A DNA stretch of 13,481 nt, taken from Cyanobacteria bacterium UBA9971. Lineage in GTDB: Bacteria; Cyanobacteriota; Vampirovibrionia; Gastranaerophilales; UBA9971. This document shows, in pieces, positions 6,227 through 12,749 of this stretch (its first letter is position 1; the number at the start of each line of letters is the position of its first letter). A model generated the notes under the pieces. It had not been told where the DNA came from. It was given only the letters and a program-made list of their open reading frames with translations, and searched no databases. Position numbers and translations under genes: made by a program. The stretch spans positions 1 through 13,481 of the forward strand of contig DNRP01000023.1 in assembly GCA_003499955.1 (NCBI GenBank). Reading direction: 5' to 3'.

Positions 6227-7285
6227 ATGAAAAACAGCAACAAAATAGCAATAACAATTGGTGATGTAGGTGGTATTAGTCCTGAAATCATAATTAAGGC
6301 ACTTAATTCACCGGCAATTGCCTTTAGCTTGAATAGATTTTTACTTATAGGAAATCAAAATTGGTTTTATAAAACAGCTGCTGAATTAGGTTTTGCTTTT
6401 CCGGAAAATATTGAATTTTTTGATATTCCGCTTGATGTTTCAAAAATTATAATCGGCAAACCGACTATAGAGTCAGGAAAACACTCTTTTCTTGCTCTTA
6501 AAAAAGCTTGCGAGCTTGTCGGCGGATTGCGAGCAGAGGCTGGAGAAGGGGCTTTGCCCCTTTGGAACGCCGTTTATGGCGAGCAACCAAGCAACCTTAA
6601 AATAAAGGCTATTGTCACGGCTCCTACTTCAAAAGAAGCCATGAACAATGCGGGATATCATTACACGGGTCAAACAGAGATTCTTGCAGAATTTTTAACT
6701 TCCGAAGAAAAATTAAAGCCCGAAATGCTTTTTGTGGCGGGAAATTTAAGAGTTATGCTGCTTACAAGACATATAAAGCTTGCTTCTGTTGCTTCTGCGT
6801 TGACCATAGACGACATTATAAAGTCAATTTTAGCCTTGAATAATTCTTTAATTAAAGATTTTAAATTAAAAAATCCAAGAATTGCGGTTTGCGGATTGAA
6901 TCCCCATGCCGGTGAAAACGGTTTATTAGGGAATGAAGAAGAGGCTTTAATTAAGCCTGCCTTGAATAAAATTAGAACAGAATATAATATTTTAGCAGAA
7001 GGTCCGTTTCCTGCGGATACTTTATGGGCAAAAGCTGCCAATGCATACTTAAAAGGTAAAAATTTGCCTTATGATGCTTATGTTGCCTGTTATCATGATC
7101 AGGGATTGATTCCTGTTAAAATGCTCGCGATGGATAAAGCGGTAAATACTACCATAAATCTTCCCGTGATAAGGACTTCTCCCAGTCATGGAACGGCTTA
7201 TGATATAGCGGGACAAAACAAAGCAAATTATCAAAGCATGATAGAAGCAATTAATTTGGCAAATATACTAGCGAAGCGGGAGTGA
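6227..7285 (+). CDS. pdxA: 4-hydroxythreonine-4-phosphate dehydrogenase family protein (PdxA/PdxA2)
   Basis: PdxA enzymes are metal-dependent dehydrogenases acting on 4-phosphohydroxythreonine (vitamin B6 synthesis) or, as PdxA2, on 4-phospho-threonate or -erythronate. From ATG 6227 the protein has 352 residues. It shows ITIGDVGGISPEI (9-21) and metal-ligand histidines H182 (LLTRHIKL), H227 (LNPHAGENG) and H290 (CYHDQGLIP), plus PSHGTAYDIAG near the end. The common substrate-binding GHTE is GQTE here (Q149), a variant I recall from cyanobacterial PdxA. The frame stays open upstream to an ATG at 6173, but those 18 codons lie in repeat copy 4 and lack a ribosome binding site; ATG 6227 begins the normal N-terminus, although its own SD is weak. 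Residues about 99-124 look like an extra GC-rich insertion, which explains the length above the usual 330 or so. Pairing with the kinase favours PdxA2 or a dual role. Confidence 0.9.
   Translation: MKNSNKIAITIGDVGGISPEIIIKALNSPAIAFSLNRFLLIGNQNWFYKTAAELGFAFPENIEFFDIPLDVSKIIIGKPTIESGKHSFLALKKACELVGGLRAEAGEGALPLWNAVYGEQPSNLKIKAIVTAPTSKEAMNNAGYHYTGQTEILAEFLTSEEKLKPEMLFVAGNLRVMLLTRHIKLASVASALTIDDIIKSILALNNSLIKDFKLKNPRIAVCGLNPHAGENGLLGNEEEALIKPALNKIRTEYNILAEGPFPADTLWAKAANAYLKGKNLPYDAYVACYHDQGLIPVKMLAMDKAVNTTINLPVIRTSPSHGTAYDIAGQNKANYQSMIEAINLANILAKRE
6521..6598 (+). repeat. GC-rich palindromic segment inserted in frame in pdxA
   Basis: Family members I remember run directly from a helix like KKACELV to a strand like IKAIVTAPTSK. 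Here about 26 residues (GGLRAEAGEG...GEQPSNLK) intervene. The DNA of this piece is much richer in G+C than the rest of pdxA. It contains a perfect hairpin AAGGGGC-TTT-GCCCCTT (6546-6562) and a smaller one, CGCC...GGCG, near 6570-6582. The reading frame is preserved. Exact borders are uncertain. Confidence 0.55.
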
Positions 7286-7328
7286 AAGCCGAAGCAGCTG
7301 TGATGAGCAGGTGATGCAGGCTGAACTC

Positions 7329-7343
7329 ATTCTAAATTAGAAT
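7329..7343. repeat. 15-bp palindrome upstream of the nucleoside phosphorylase promoter
   Basis: ATTCTAA-A-TTAGAAT is a perfect 7-bp inverted repeat with a one-base centre, ending 12 bp before the -35 box of the downstream promoter. No T-run follows, so it does not look like a terminator. Its position fits an operator for a dimeric regulator, but no such protein is encoded nearby. Confidence 0.4.
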
Positions 7344-7355
7344 AGAAATAAAACT

Positions 7356-7383
7356 TTTACAGTTGATAAAATCAGAGTATAAT
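7356..7383 (+). promoter_or_regulatory. Promoter of the pyrimidine-nucleoside phosphorylase gene
   Basis: TTTACA (7356-7361), a 16-bp spacer and the consensus TATAAT (7378-7383). Transcription would begin near 7390, leaving a leader of about 35 nt with AAAGGAG. This gives the gene its own start independent of pdxA, whose stop is 139 bp upstream. Confidence 0.6.
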
Positions 7384-7424
7384 ATTTTTTTTAGAGAGTT
7401 TAGAAAAAGGAGAAAATTTGTAAT

Positions 7425-8729
7425 ATGAGAATGGTAGACGTTATTGCCAGGAAAAAAAGTGGAAATGCTAATACACAGGAAGAAATAAACTTTATTACAA
7501 AAGGAATCCTTAATGGTACTGTGCCTGATTATCAACTTTCTGCGTGGCTCATGGCTGTTTGCTTAAAAGGAATGACTTTTGATGAAAGTTATATGCTTAC
7601 TCAGTCTGTTGTAAATTCCGGTGAGATAATGGATTTAAGTTCTTTAGGAGATATTATTGTCGATAAGCACAGTACAGGTGGTGTTGGTGACAAAACAACT
7701 CTTGTCCTGGCAGCTCTTTTAGCGGCTGCAGGTATTCCTGTAGCCAAGCTTTCCGGCAGAGGACTTGGTTTTACCGGTGGAACCATTGATAAGCTCGAAT
7801 CAATAAAAGGTTTTAAGGCAGAACTTTCTAACGATGAATTTATAAGTCAGGTTAAAAATGTCGGCGCTGCAATTGTTTCCCAAACCGCTAATCTTACTCC
7901 CGCCGATAAAAAGATGTATGAATTAAGGGATGTTACCGCTACTATTGACAGTATTCCCTTGATTGCAGCTTCTGTTGTATCTAAAAAGTTTGCCGCAGGC
8001 TCAAATGTTATAGTTCTTGACGTAAAATGCGGAAGCGGTGCTTTCATGAAAACTCTCGAAGAAGCTGAAGCGCTTTCTGTTACTATGACTGAAATAGGCA
8101 AAAGAGCGGGGAAACCTATAATATGTGTGATTACTTCAATGGCGCAGCCTCTTGGAAACACGGTAGGAAACGGTATTGAAGTTTATGAATCAATTAAAAC
8201 TCTTCAAAATCAAGGTCCTGATGATTTAAATGAGCTTTGTCTTTATCTTGGGGCTATCAGTCTTGTAAAAGCAGGAAAAGTTAAAACAATTGAAAAAGGA
8301 AAAGAACTTTTAGCTCAAAAACTTAAAGACGGCAGTGCTTTTGCGAAATTTAAAGAAATGATTAAAGCTCAACACGGGGATATTGAATATTTGGAAAATC
8401 CTGATAAGTTAATCCAAACAAAGTTTGAATATGAGCTTGTTTCAGAAGCTTCGGGATATGTAAGCAAACTTGATGCTCTTACCGTGGCAAAAGCCAGTAA
8501 AGCACTTGGAACAGGCAGAGAAAAAAAAGAAGATCCCATAGATTATACGGCGGGTATTCGTTTATATAAAAAAATAGGTGATAACATAAATAAAGGCGAA
8601 CCTTTAGCTAAAATTTACGCAAATTCCGAGCAATCAGGTCAAGCTGCAAAAGAAATTTTAAATCAGGCTTACGAAATTTCTTCTAAAAAACCTCAAATAC
8701 CTGAATTAATCATTAAAGTTATAGAATAA
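7425..8729 (+). CDS. pdp: Pyrimidine-nucleoside phosphorylase
   Basis: This enzyme splits thymidine, deoxyuridine and usually uridine with phosphate into base and (deoxy)ribose-1-phosphate for pyrimidine salvage. The 434 residues match the length of Bacillus Pdp, and the N-terminus MRMVDVI also matches. Motifs are KHSTGGVGDKT (81-91, phosphate-binding loop with H82), SGRGLGFTGGTIDKLES (110-126), YELRDVTATIDSIPLIAAS (165-183), and VLDVKCGSGAFMK (197-209). R168, S183 and K187 correspond to base-binding residues R171, S186 and K190 of E. coli thymidine phosphorylase, by recalled alignment. The C-terminal domain from about 345 has the usual GYV and D(P/Y) region. SD AAAGGAG lies 12 nt before the ATG. 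Specificity between thymidine (DeoA) and broad pyrimidine (Pdp) is not decidable from motifs; overall similarity favours Pdp. Confidence 0.93.
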   Translation: MRMVDVIARKKSGNANTQEEINFITKGILNGTVPDYQLSAWLMAVCLKGMTFDESYMLTQSVVNSGEIMDLSSLGDIIVDKHSTGGVGDKTTLVLAALLAAAGIPVAKLSGRGLGFTGGTIDKLESIKGFKAELSNDEFISQVKNVGAAIVSQTANLTPADKKMYELRDVTATIDSIPLIAASVVSKKFAAGSNVIVLDVKCGSGAFMKTLEEAEALSVTMTEIGKRAGKPIICVITSMAQPLGNTVGNGIEVYESIKTLQNQGPDDLNELCLYLGAISLVKAGKVKTIEKGKELLAQKLKDGSAFAKFKEMIKAQHGDIEYLENPDKLIQTKFEYELVSEASGYVSKLDALTVAKASKALGTGREKKEDPIDYTAGIRLYKKIGDNINKGEPLAKIYANSEQSGQAAKEILNQAYEISSKKPQIPELIIKVIE

Positions 8730-8752
8730 AAATAAGAGATGTTTTTAACTGC

Positions 8753-8850
8753 TGTCATTCTGAGGGCTTTAGTCCGAAGAATCTGTACAGAAATGCATTA
8801 AAGCTTAAATACCCAAAGGGATAGATCCTTCGCTTCGCTCAGGATGACAA
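8753..8850. repeat. Dispersed palindromic repeat, copy 5 (two-arm, mixed type)
   Basis: The left arm (8753-8786) begins TGTCATTCTGAGG, has an inner stem GGGC-TTTA-GTCC (one G-T wobble) and closes CGAAGAATCTGT: stem type ATTCT/AGAAT. The right arm (8821-8850, minus strand) begins TTGTCATCCTGAGCGAAGC and closes GAAGGATCTAT: stem type ATCCT/AGGAT. It occupies the gap between the phosphorylase and the AI-2E gene, and it ends about 50 bp before the AI-2E start. Confidence 0.85.
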
Positions 8851-8901
8851 CACAACACAAATCAATTAAATTCAATTCTACTAGAACAAAAGGATAAATA
8901 A

Positions 8902-9960
8902 ATGAACTCTGTAAAAATAATAATTTCCCCTAAAAGCATTATGGCCTTGATAGCGTTTGTTTTACTGGTTATTTTTATTTATCACACAAAAGACGTTATT
9001 TTGCTTTTATTTGCGTCTTTTGTAATCGCAAGTGCTCTCTATCCTACTGTTGATTGGATGAGCAAAAGAATGCGACGCGGTCTTGCAGTCGGCATAGTTT
9101 ATTTTTTGGGAATATTGATTTTATCTGTTTTATCTGTACCGTTCTTTGCAATTTTAATAGGACAAATTCGTGAATTTATTCAAGATTTTCCTAAATATTG
9201 GGCACATGTTCAATTTTTGATAACTAAAGGAGAAATATTAATAGAAAGTACAGGTTATATTCCTGATTATTCTCGGGCGTTTTCTGATTTACCCTCTATC
9301 AGCAAAGATATAGTAAGCCAATCAATAAATCTTACAGTCAATATCGTTGCCGGGATTGTTATGGCATTTACGTTGGCAATATTAGTATTATTTCTTCTTC
9401 TTGATAAAGAGGAAATCAAAAAAGGTGTTTTATTGCTTTTTCCTATACACTGTAGAGAAAAGACCGAATTTATAATTGCGACTATTTCAAAAAAAGTTGG
9501 CGGTTATGTAAGAGGCGAACTTTTGCTTATGTTTGCCGTTGGTGTGCTTACATCTATTGCTTTAGCTGTGGCAGGAATAAAATTTGCCTTCTTGCTCGGC
9601 TTGATAGCAGGTCTTTTGGAAATAGTTCCTATTGTTGGCCCGATTTTATCTGCTGTTCCCGCTATTATAGTTGCACTGGCAGATAATCCATGGCTTGCTT
9701 TGTATGTTGTAATTATTTATTTTGTTATTCAAAGATTTGAAAATGTTCTTTTAACTCCATTAATTCTTGGAAAATTTCTTGAACTTCATCCTATAATTAT
9801 CATTACGGCAGTTTTAACCGCCGGAAGCGTTTTAGGTGTGTTTGGCGTAATTTTATCTCCGGCTATTGCGGCTTCTATTTATGTATTGGTTCAAGAGCTT
9901 TATCTGAAAAAAATTAATTCGACAGAAAACTCAGATGAATTACAGGAAGCATCTATATAA
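8902..9960 (+). CDS. AI-2E family transporter (PF01594-type membrane protein)
   Basis: Members of this inner-membrane family have been linked to export of small molecules (AI-2, indole, Na+/H+ exchange). Substrates differ between members and cannot be told here. The 352 residues show about eight hydrophobic segments: two near 12-27 and 31-48, one at 60-88, then a soluble-looking section (about 90-142), a segment at 145-168, and a cluster from 205 to 330. Family hallmarks are ALYPTVDWM (45-53), KKVGGYVRGELL (197-208), GLIAGLLEIVPIVGPILSAVPA (233-254, with the conserved E and P residues), and ENVLLTPLILGKFLELHP (280-297). The C-terminal tail is short and polar. SD AAAGGA lies about 8 nt before the ATG. 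It is probably a single-gene unit, bounded by repeat copy 5 upstream and a hairpin downstream. Confidence 0.9.
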   Translation: MNSVKIIISPKSIMALIAFVLLVIFIYHTKDVILLLFASFVIASALYPTVDWMSKRMRRGLAVGIVYFLGILILSVLSVPFFAILIGQIREFIQDFPKYWAHVQFLITKGEILIESTGYIPDYSRAFSDLPSISKDIVSQSINLTVNIVAGIVMAFTLAILVLFLLLDKEEIKKGVLLLFPIHCREKTEFIIATISKKVGGYVRGELLLMFAVGVLTSIALAVAGIKFAFLLGLIAGLLEIVPIVGPILSAVPAIIVALADNPWLALYVVIIYFVIQRFENVLLTPLILGKFLELHPIIIITAVLTAGSVLGVFGVILSPAIAASIYVLVQELYLKKINSTENSDELQEASI

Positions 9961-10008
9961 GAAGCTATTTTTATCATCAGGAAAACACTTCTAAAAACAA
10001 AAAATAAA

Positions 10009-10042
10009 CTGAGGGGGTCTTATGATCCTGAGATCCCCTCAG
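10009..10042. terminator. Hairpin terminator after the AI-2E gene
   Basis: CTGAGGGGGTCT (10009-10020) pairs with AGATCCCCTCAG (10031-10042), giving a 12-bp stem with one G-U wobble and a 10-nt loop. On the plus strand the stem is followed only by CTTTAAAAATT. On the minus strand it would be followed by a clear U-rich tract (complement of 9993-10008). The stem is strong, so it probably ends AI-2E transcription, but the better tract points the other way, suggesting bidirectional use. Confidence 0.6.
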
Positions 10043-10159
10043 CTTTAAAAATTATAACTTATTTGAAAAAATTTTCTATCGCCTTTTGTTTAATTTTTAT
10101 TCTTAAAATTAGCTCTATTGGTAGTTAATCTTAAGAAAATTTTTTTGTTTACTTTTTTT

Positions 10160-11215
10160 ATGAATAAAAACAGACGAAAAAAATTTATCCTATTAATAGT
10201 TTTATTGATTTTAGGGATATTCAGTCTTTATAAATATTATAGTCATCCCGACATGACTATAATTGTTAAATATAAAGAAGTGCCTCCTGTAATTCGACGT
10301 TTCCCAAAAACCAATATAAATGCATTTTACAGAGGCTACAAAGTCGGTTATTGTTCTAAAATGATTCTTTCCGAAGATCAACAATATATTGTTTTTTATC
10401 TGGATATTCACTACAAAAAATTAAAACTTCCCAAAAATACAAAAATCTTTTTAAATACCGAGGATCTTTATGGTTCAATGCATTTTTCTCTGGATTATCC
10501 TGATAATCCTTCATCACAGTTATTATCAAACGGTGATGTGATATATGGAACCGGTGCATATGACAGAATAGACAAATATTTAATTAAAGACATACAAGAA
10601 GGAAAACTCGGGCATATTATCTCAAACATGGTTGTTATAACAGACTTTTTGAAAAAAGAAGCTATTAATAATAATAGCGAATTTAATAATTTTCTAAAAA
10701 GCATAGACTCCTCAAAAAATGACTTCGGGCTTTTTATAAATGATTTAAGGCAAATTATTAATGACCCTGAACTTAAACAAGGAATAAAATCTTCTTCCAG
10801 GTCTTTTAATAATATTAATCAACTTTTAGAAACAAAGGAATTGAGAGAAACCCTAACTAAAGCACCTGAATCTATCGATAAAACAATAAAAAATCTTGAA
10901 GCAATTAATAAAAATACCCCTGAAATAACTAAAAATTTAACACAAACCAACCGGAATTTTTTTGAAACCAATGAAACTGTTAATAAAACAAATTCTTTGC
11001 TTTCTACGACAAATTGCAATCTTGAAACTATAAATTGCAAAGTTCCTGTAATTCCATCAGGCTTATTAGAAAAGGTTGATTGTCTGAGCAACGAATTAAT
11101 CGAGATGCTAAATAAAAGGTTTTTAATATTCAGATTTATGTTTGGAAAACCGGGAAGTTCCTTTAAAAAATACAAACAAGATGACTGTAAATGTTTAAAA
11201 TCTAAAGAATTTTAA
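10160..11215 (+). CDS. MCE/MlaD-like membrane-anchored lipid-transport domain protein
   Basis: MCE proteins form rings that move lipids between membranes, usually with an ABC transporter (MlaE/MlaF). From ATG 10160 the product has 351 residues: a basic start NKNRRKK, one membrane segment (about 9-26), then an MCE domain (about 32-114). Recognisable parts of that domain are FYRGYKVGYCSKM (56-68, the xxRGxxVG signature), LPKNTKIFLNTEDLYG (90-105) and HFSLDYP. After it comes a long polar helical region rich in N, T, K and E (about 150-300), and the end NKRFLIFRFMFGKPG (318-332), typical of MCE C-termini. A TTG start at 10118 would add 14 residues; neither start has a clear ribosome binding site, and ATG gives the more usual N-in anchor. 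Cysteines cluster near 286-308 and in the C-terminal DDCKC. No mlaE or mlaF gene is adjacent. Confidence 0.75.
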   Translation: MNKNRRKKFILLIVLLILGIFSLYKYYSHPDMTIIVKYKEVPPVIRRFPKTNINAFYRGYKVGYCSKMILSEDQQYIVFYLDIHYKKLKLPKNTKIFLNTEDLYGSMHFSLDYPDNPSSQLLSNGDVIYGTGAYDRIDKYLIKDIQEGKLGHIISNMVVITDFLKKEAINNNSEFNNFLKSIDSSKNDFGLFINDLRQIINDPELKQGIKSSSRSFNNINQLLETKELRETLTKAPESIDKTIKNLEAINKNTPEITKNLTQTNRNFFETNETVNKTNSLLSTTNCNLETINCKVPVIPSGLLEKVDCLSNELIEMLNKRFLIFRFMFGKPGSSFKKYKQDDCKCLKSKEF

Positions 11216-11224
11216 TAGTTAGGT

Positions 11225-11244
11225 AAAATTTTAATTAAAATTTT
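11225..11244. repeat. 20-bp perfect AT-only palindrome
   Basis: AAAATTTTAA followed by its exact inverted copy, starting 10 bp after the MCE stop. It consists only of A and T. It could be a weak terminator, a protein-binding site, or chance in a very AT-rich intergenic region. Confidence 0.35.
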
Positions 11245-11406
11245 GTACATTATTACAAAAAATTAAGTTCAAATCAAAATCCGATTTTCTTAAAAAAAGT
11301 AGTTATATTCTTTCTCTTTTAACAATTTTGACAGATAATAATTGAATTCAAAAAATACTCAACAAATAAAAGAGTAAACCTGTTAAATATCAATGTTAAA
11401 CTTATA

Positions 11407-11412
11407 TATAAT
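11407..11412 (+). promoter_or_regulatory. Possible -10 box for the gene at 11454
   Basis: A consensus TATAAT lies 41 bp before the start codon. The best -35 candidate at 18 bp is a poor TTAAAT. A good TTGACA occurs further upstream (about 11328) but has no well-spaced -10 box. Otherwise the 238-bp gap 11216-11453 holds only the AT palindrome. Confidence 0.38.
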
Positions 11413-11453
11413 TTACGTAAAATGGATTTTCGTTAAATAAAAGGAGTACAAAT

Positions 11454-12119
11454 TTGGATATTGCCGGACTGGTAAACACTTCTTCAAAAGGTTTAATCAT
11501 GGATGCGCTCTTTAACCCGGGCAGTAAAAAGTCTATCGACCAGATAGCAAGCGATATGCTTGTCAACAAAGAACCCATTGTGGATAACTATTCAGGAACT
11601 CTTGTCAATCAAGAAGATTCAGCTGCAATATCAAATTTTGCAAGCAAGTTAAGCTCTATTGATAAAGAATTAAAAGCGGCAGGAAATACTAAAGGCGCTG
11701 ACGGGTTGCGCGAACTTGCAAAACAGTTTGCTTCCAAACCTGAAGAATTTAATAAATTCATGAAATCCGTTGATAATCTGGATGCAAAAAGTTTTCAAAA
11801 AGTATTTTCTACAGCAAGTGATGTCGCTGATAAAGGTCTTAACGTAGAAAAATTTGCAAATACGCTTGGTTCAATATCAGATGAAAAAGCAGCAGAAGGC
11901 TTCCTTGATTCTACAAATAAAATACTGGATGATGTCGGCTCCAGCGATTCTGATAAAGCAAAAGTCTTTAACAAACTTGCTTCAGCTGTTACAACCGTTG
12001 AAGATTCAGATTTAAAACAAACAGAAAAAGATGAAGTTCTTACAAATTTATTCAGTACGGCAACTGAAAGCAAAAGTTTAACCGAGCTTGAAACCGCATT
12101 AGATAAATTCCTTAAATAA
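11454..12119 (+). CDS. Hypothetical soluble helical protein
   Basis: I do not recognise this 221-residue protein. It has no signal peptide, membrane segment or cysteine. It is rich in A, S, K, D and L and appears to be almost all alpha-helix, with short loops carrying acidic or serine-rich turns (for example GSSDSDKAK and VEDSDLKQTEKDE). Recurring helix ends such as FANTLGSIS, FNKLASAV and LFSTATES suggest a loose helical-repeat array from about residue 55 to the end, but no exact unit can be defined. The start is TTG at 11454: AAGGAG (11441-11446) sits 7 nt before it, and the next in-frame ATG (residue 16) has no such site. It is bounded by the MCE gene upstream and a large palindrome downstream, so it is probably transcribed alone. 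The good SD and full-length helical content make a real gene likely. Confidence 0.7.
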   Translation: MDIAGLVNTSSKGLIMDALFNPGSKKSIDQIASDMLVNKEPIVDNYSGTLVNQEDSAAISNFASKLSSIDKELKAAGNTKGADGLRELAKQFASKPEEFNKFMKSVDNLDAKSFQKVFSTASDVADKGLNVEKFANTLGSISDEKAAEGFLDSTNKILDDVGSSDSDKAKVFNKLASAVTTVEDSDLKQTEKDEVLTNLFSTATESKSLTELETALDKFLK

Positions 12120-12136
12120 ATTTTTAATTAAATATA

Positions 12137-12176
12137 CGTTAAGAGGGTGTTTGGTTAACCAAACACCCTCTTAACG
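12137..12176. terminator. 40-bp perfect palindrome between convergent genes
   Basis: Bases 12137-12156 (CGTTAAGAGGGTGTTTGG, then TT) are followed immediately by their exact inverted copy. RNA from either strand would form an 18-bp stem with a UUAA loop. It lies 17 bp after the helical-protein stop and directly abuts the tspO stop, the right place for a bidirectional terminator. Neither side has a proper T-run after the stem, so it is not a textbook intrinsic terminator. Confidence 0.65.
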
Positions 12177-12707
12177 CTAAGCATTCCAGATCCAGAATGA
12201 TAAATTTAAACCTATAGTATAACTTACCCATAACAAAGACGGAGTTAACAAAAGAGCCGCGGGTATTGATACTTTATAAAATTTATAAATCGTTAAATAT
12301 ATAGCAGCCCAGAGCAATATTATTATTACAAATCCGCCTGCAATAGACCTTAATCCAAAAAATACGGGAACCCATAAGGCATTCAATAAAAGCTGACTGC
12401 CAAAAATTATCAGGGTAAGTTTTTTACTGCCAAGACTTTCCTTTTTTAAAAAAATATATAAAGAAACACCCATTAACAGATACAGAATCACCCATATGCC
12501 TTGAAAAAGCCAGGCAGGGGGATTTAATGCGGGTTTAAAAAGATAATTATACCAGATTAAAGACTCGGGACTGATTGTGAGTTTGCCGATTATACCTGTC
12601 GATAAACAAATCAATACTGATCCGAACAGTATTAAAATAATTTTTTTATCAGCATTTATATTTTTCAAATTTACTGTTTTTAAATTTTCGAAAACTTTTA
12701 TGTTCAT
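12177..12707 (-). CDS. tspO: TspO/MBR family tryptophan-rich sensory protein
   Basis: TspO is a five-helix membrane protein that binds porphyrins, haem and related ligands and is linked to stress and tetrapyrrole handling. The 176 residues contain the conserved WYNYLFKPALNPPAW (52-66), then IWVILYLLMGVSLYIF (71-86), QLLLNALWVPVFFG (105-118, with N109 and W112), and the final LLWVSYTIGLNLSFWIWN (158-175). Five hydrophobic stretches fit the family. It has about 20 extra polar residues at the N-terminus before the first helix, compared with the usual 155-165. SD AAAGGAG lies about 7 nt before the ATG. It follows the DUF1566-type gene on the same strand by 42 bp and could be co-transcribed with it. 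No tetrapyrrole gene is nearby, so its ligand is unknown. Confidence 0.93.
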   Translation of the reverse strand: MNIKVFENLKTVNLKNINADKKIILILFGSVLICLSTGIIGKLTISPESLIWYNYLFKPALNPPAWLFQGIWVILYLLMGVSLYIFLKKESLGSKKLTLIIFGSQLLLNALWVPVFFGLRSIAGGFVIIILLWAAIYLTIYKFYKVSIPAALLLTPSLLWVSYTIGLNLSFWIWNA

Positions 12708-12749
12708 TATTATCTCCTTTTAATCATAGTGGCGACTCTGGACAAATAC

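Noticed and set aside
6670..7041. 123-codon minus-strand frame opposite pdxA
   Set aside because: Antisense to conserved PdxA motifs with no independent coding evidence.
1504..8850. CRISPR array
   Set aside because: The repeats are kilobases apart, palindromic and of variable sequence; there are no regular spacers.
10118..10159. TTG start for the MCE protein
   Set aside because: There is no SD, and the extra residues add a second hydrophobic stretch before the basic NKNRRKK anchor. ATG 10160 is the simpler choice, though not proven.
10819..11175. 118-codon minus-strand frame opposite the MCE gene
   Set aside because: Low-complexity mirror of the N/T/K-rich helical region; no start signals.
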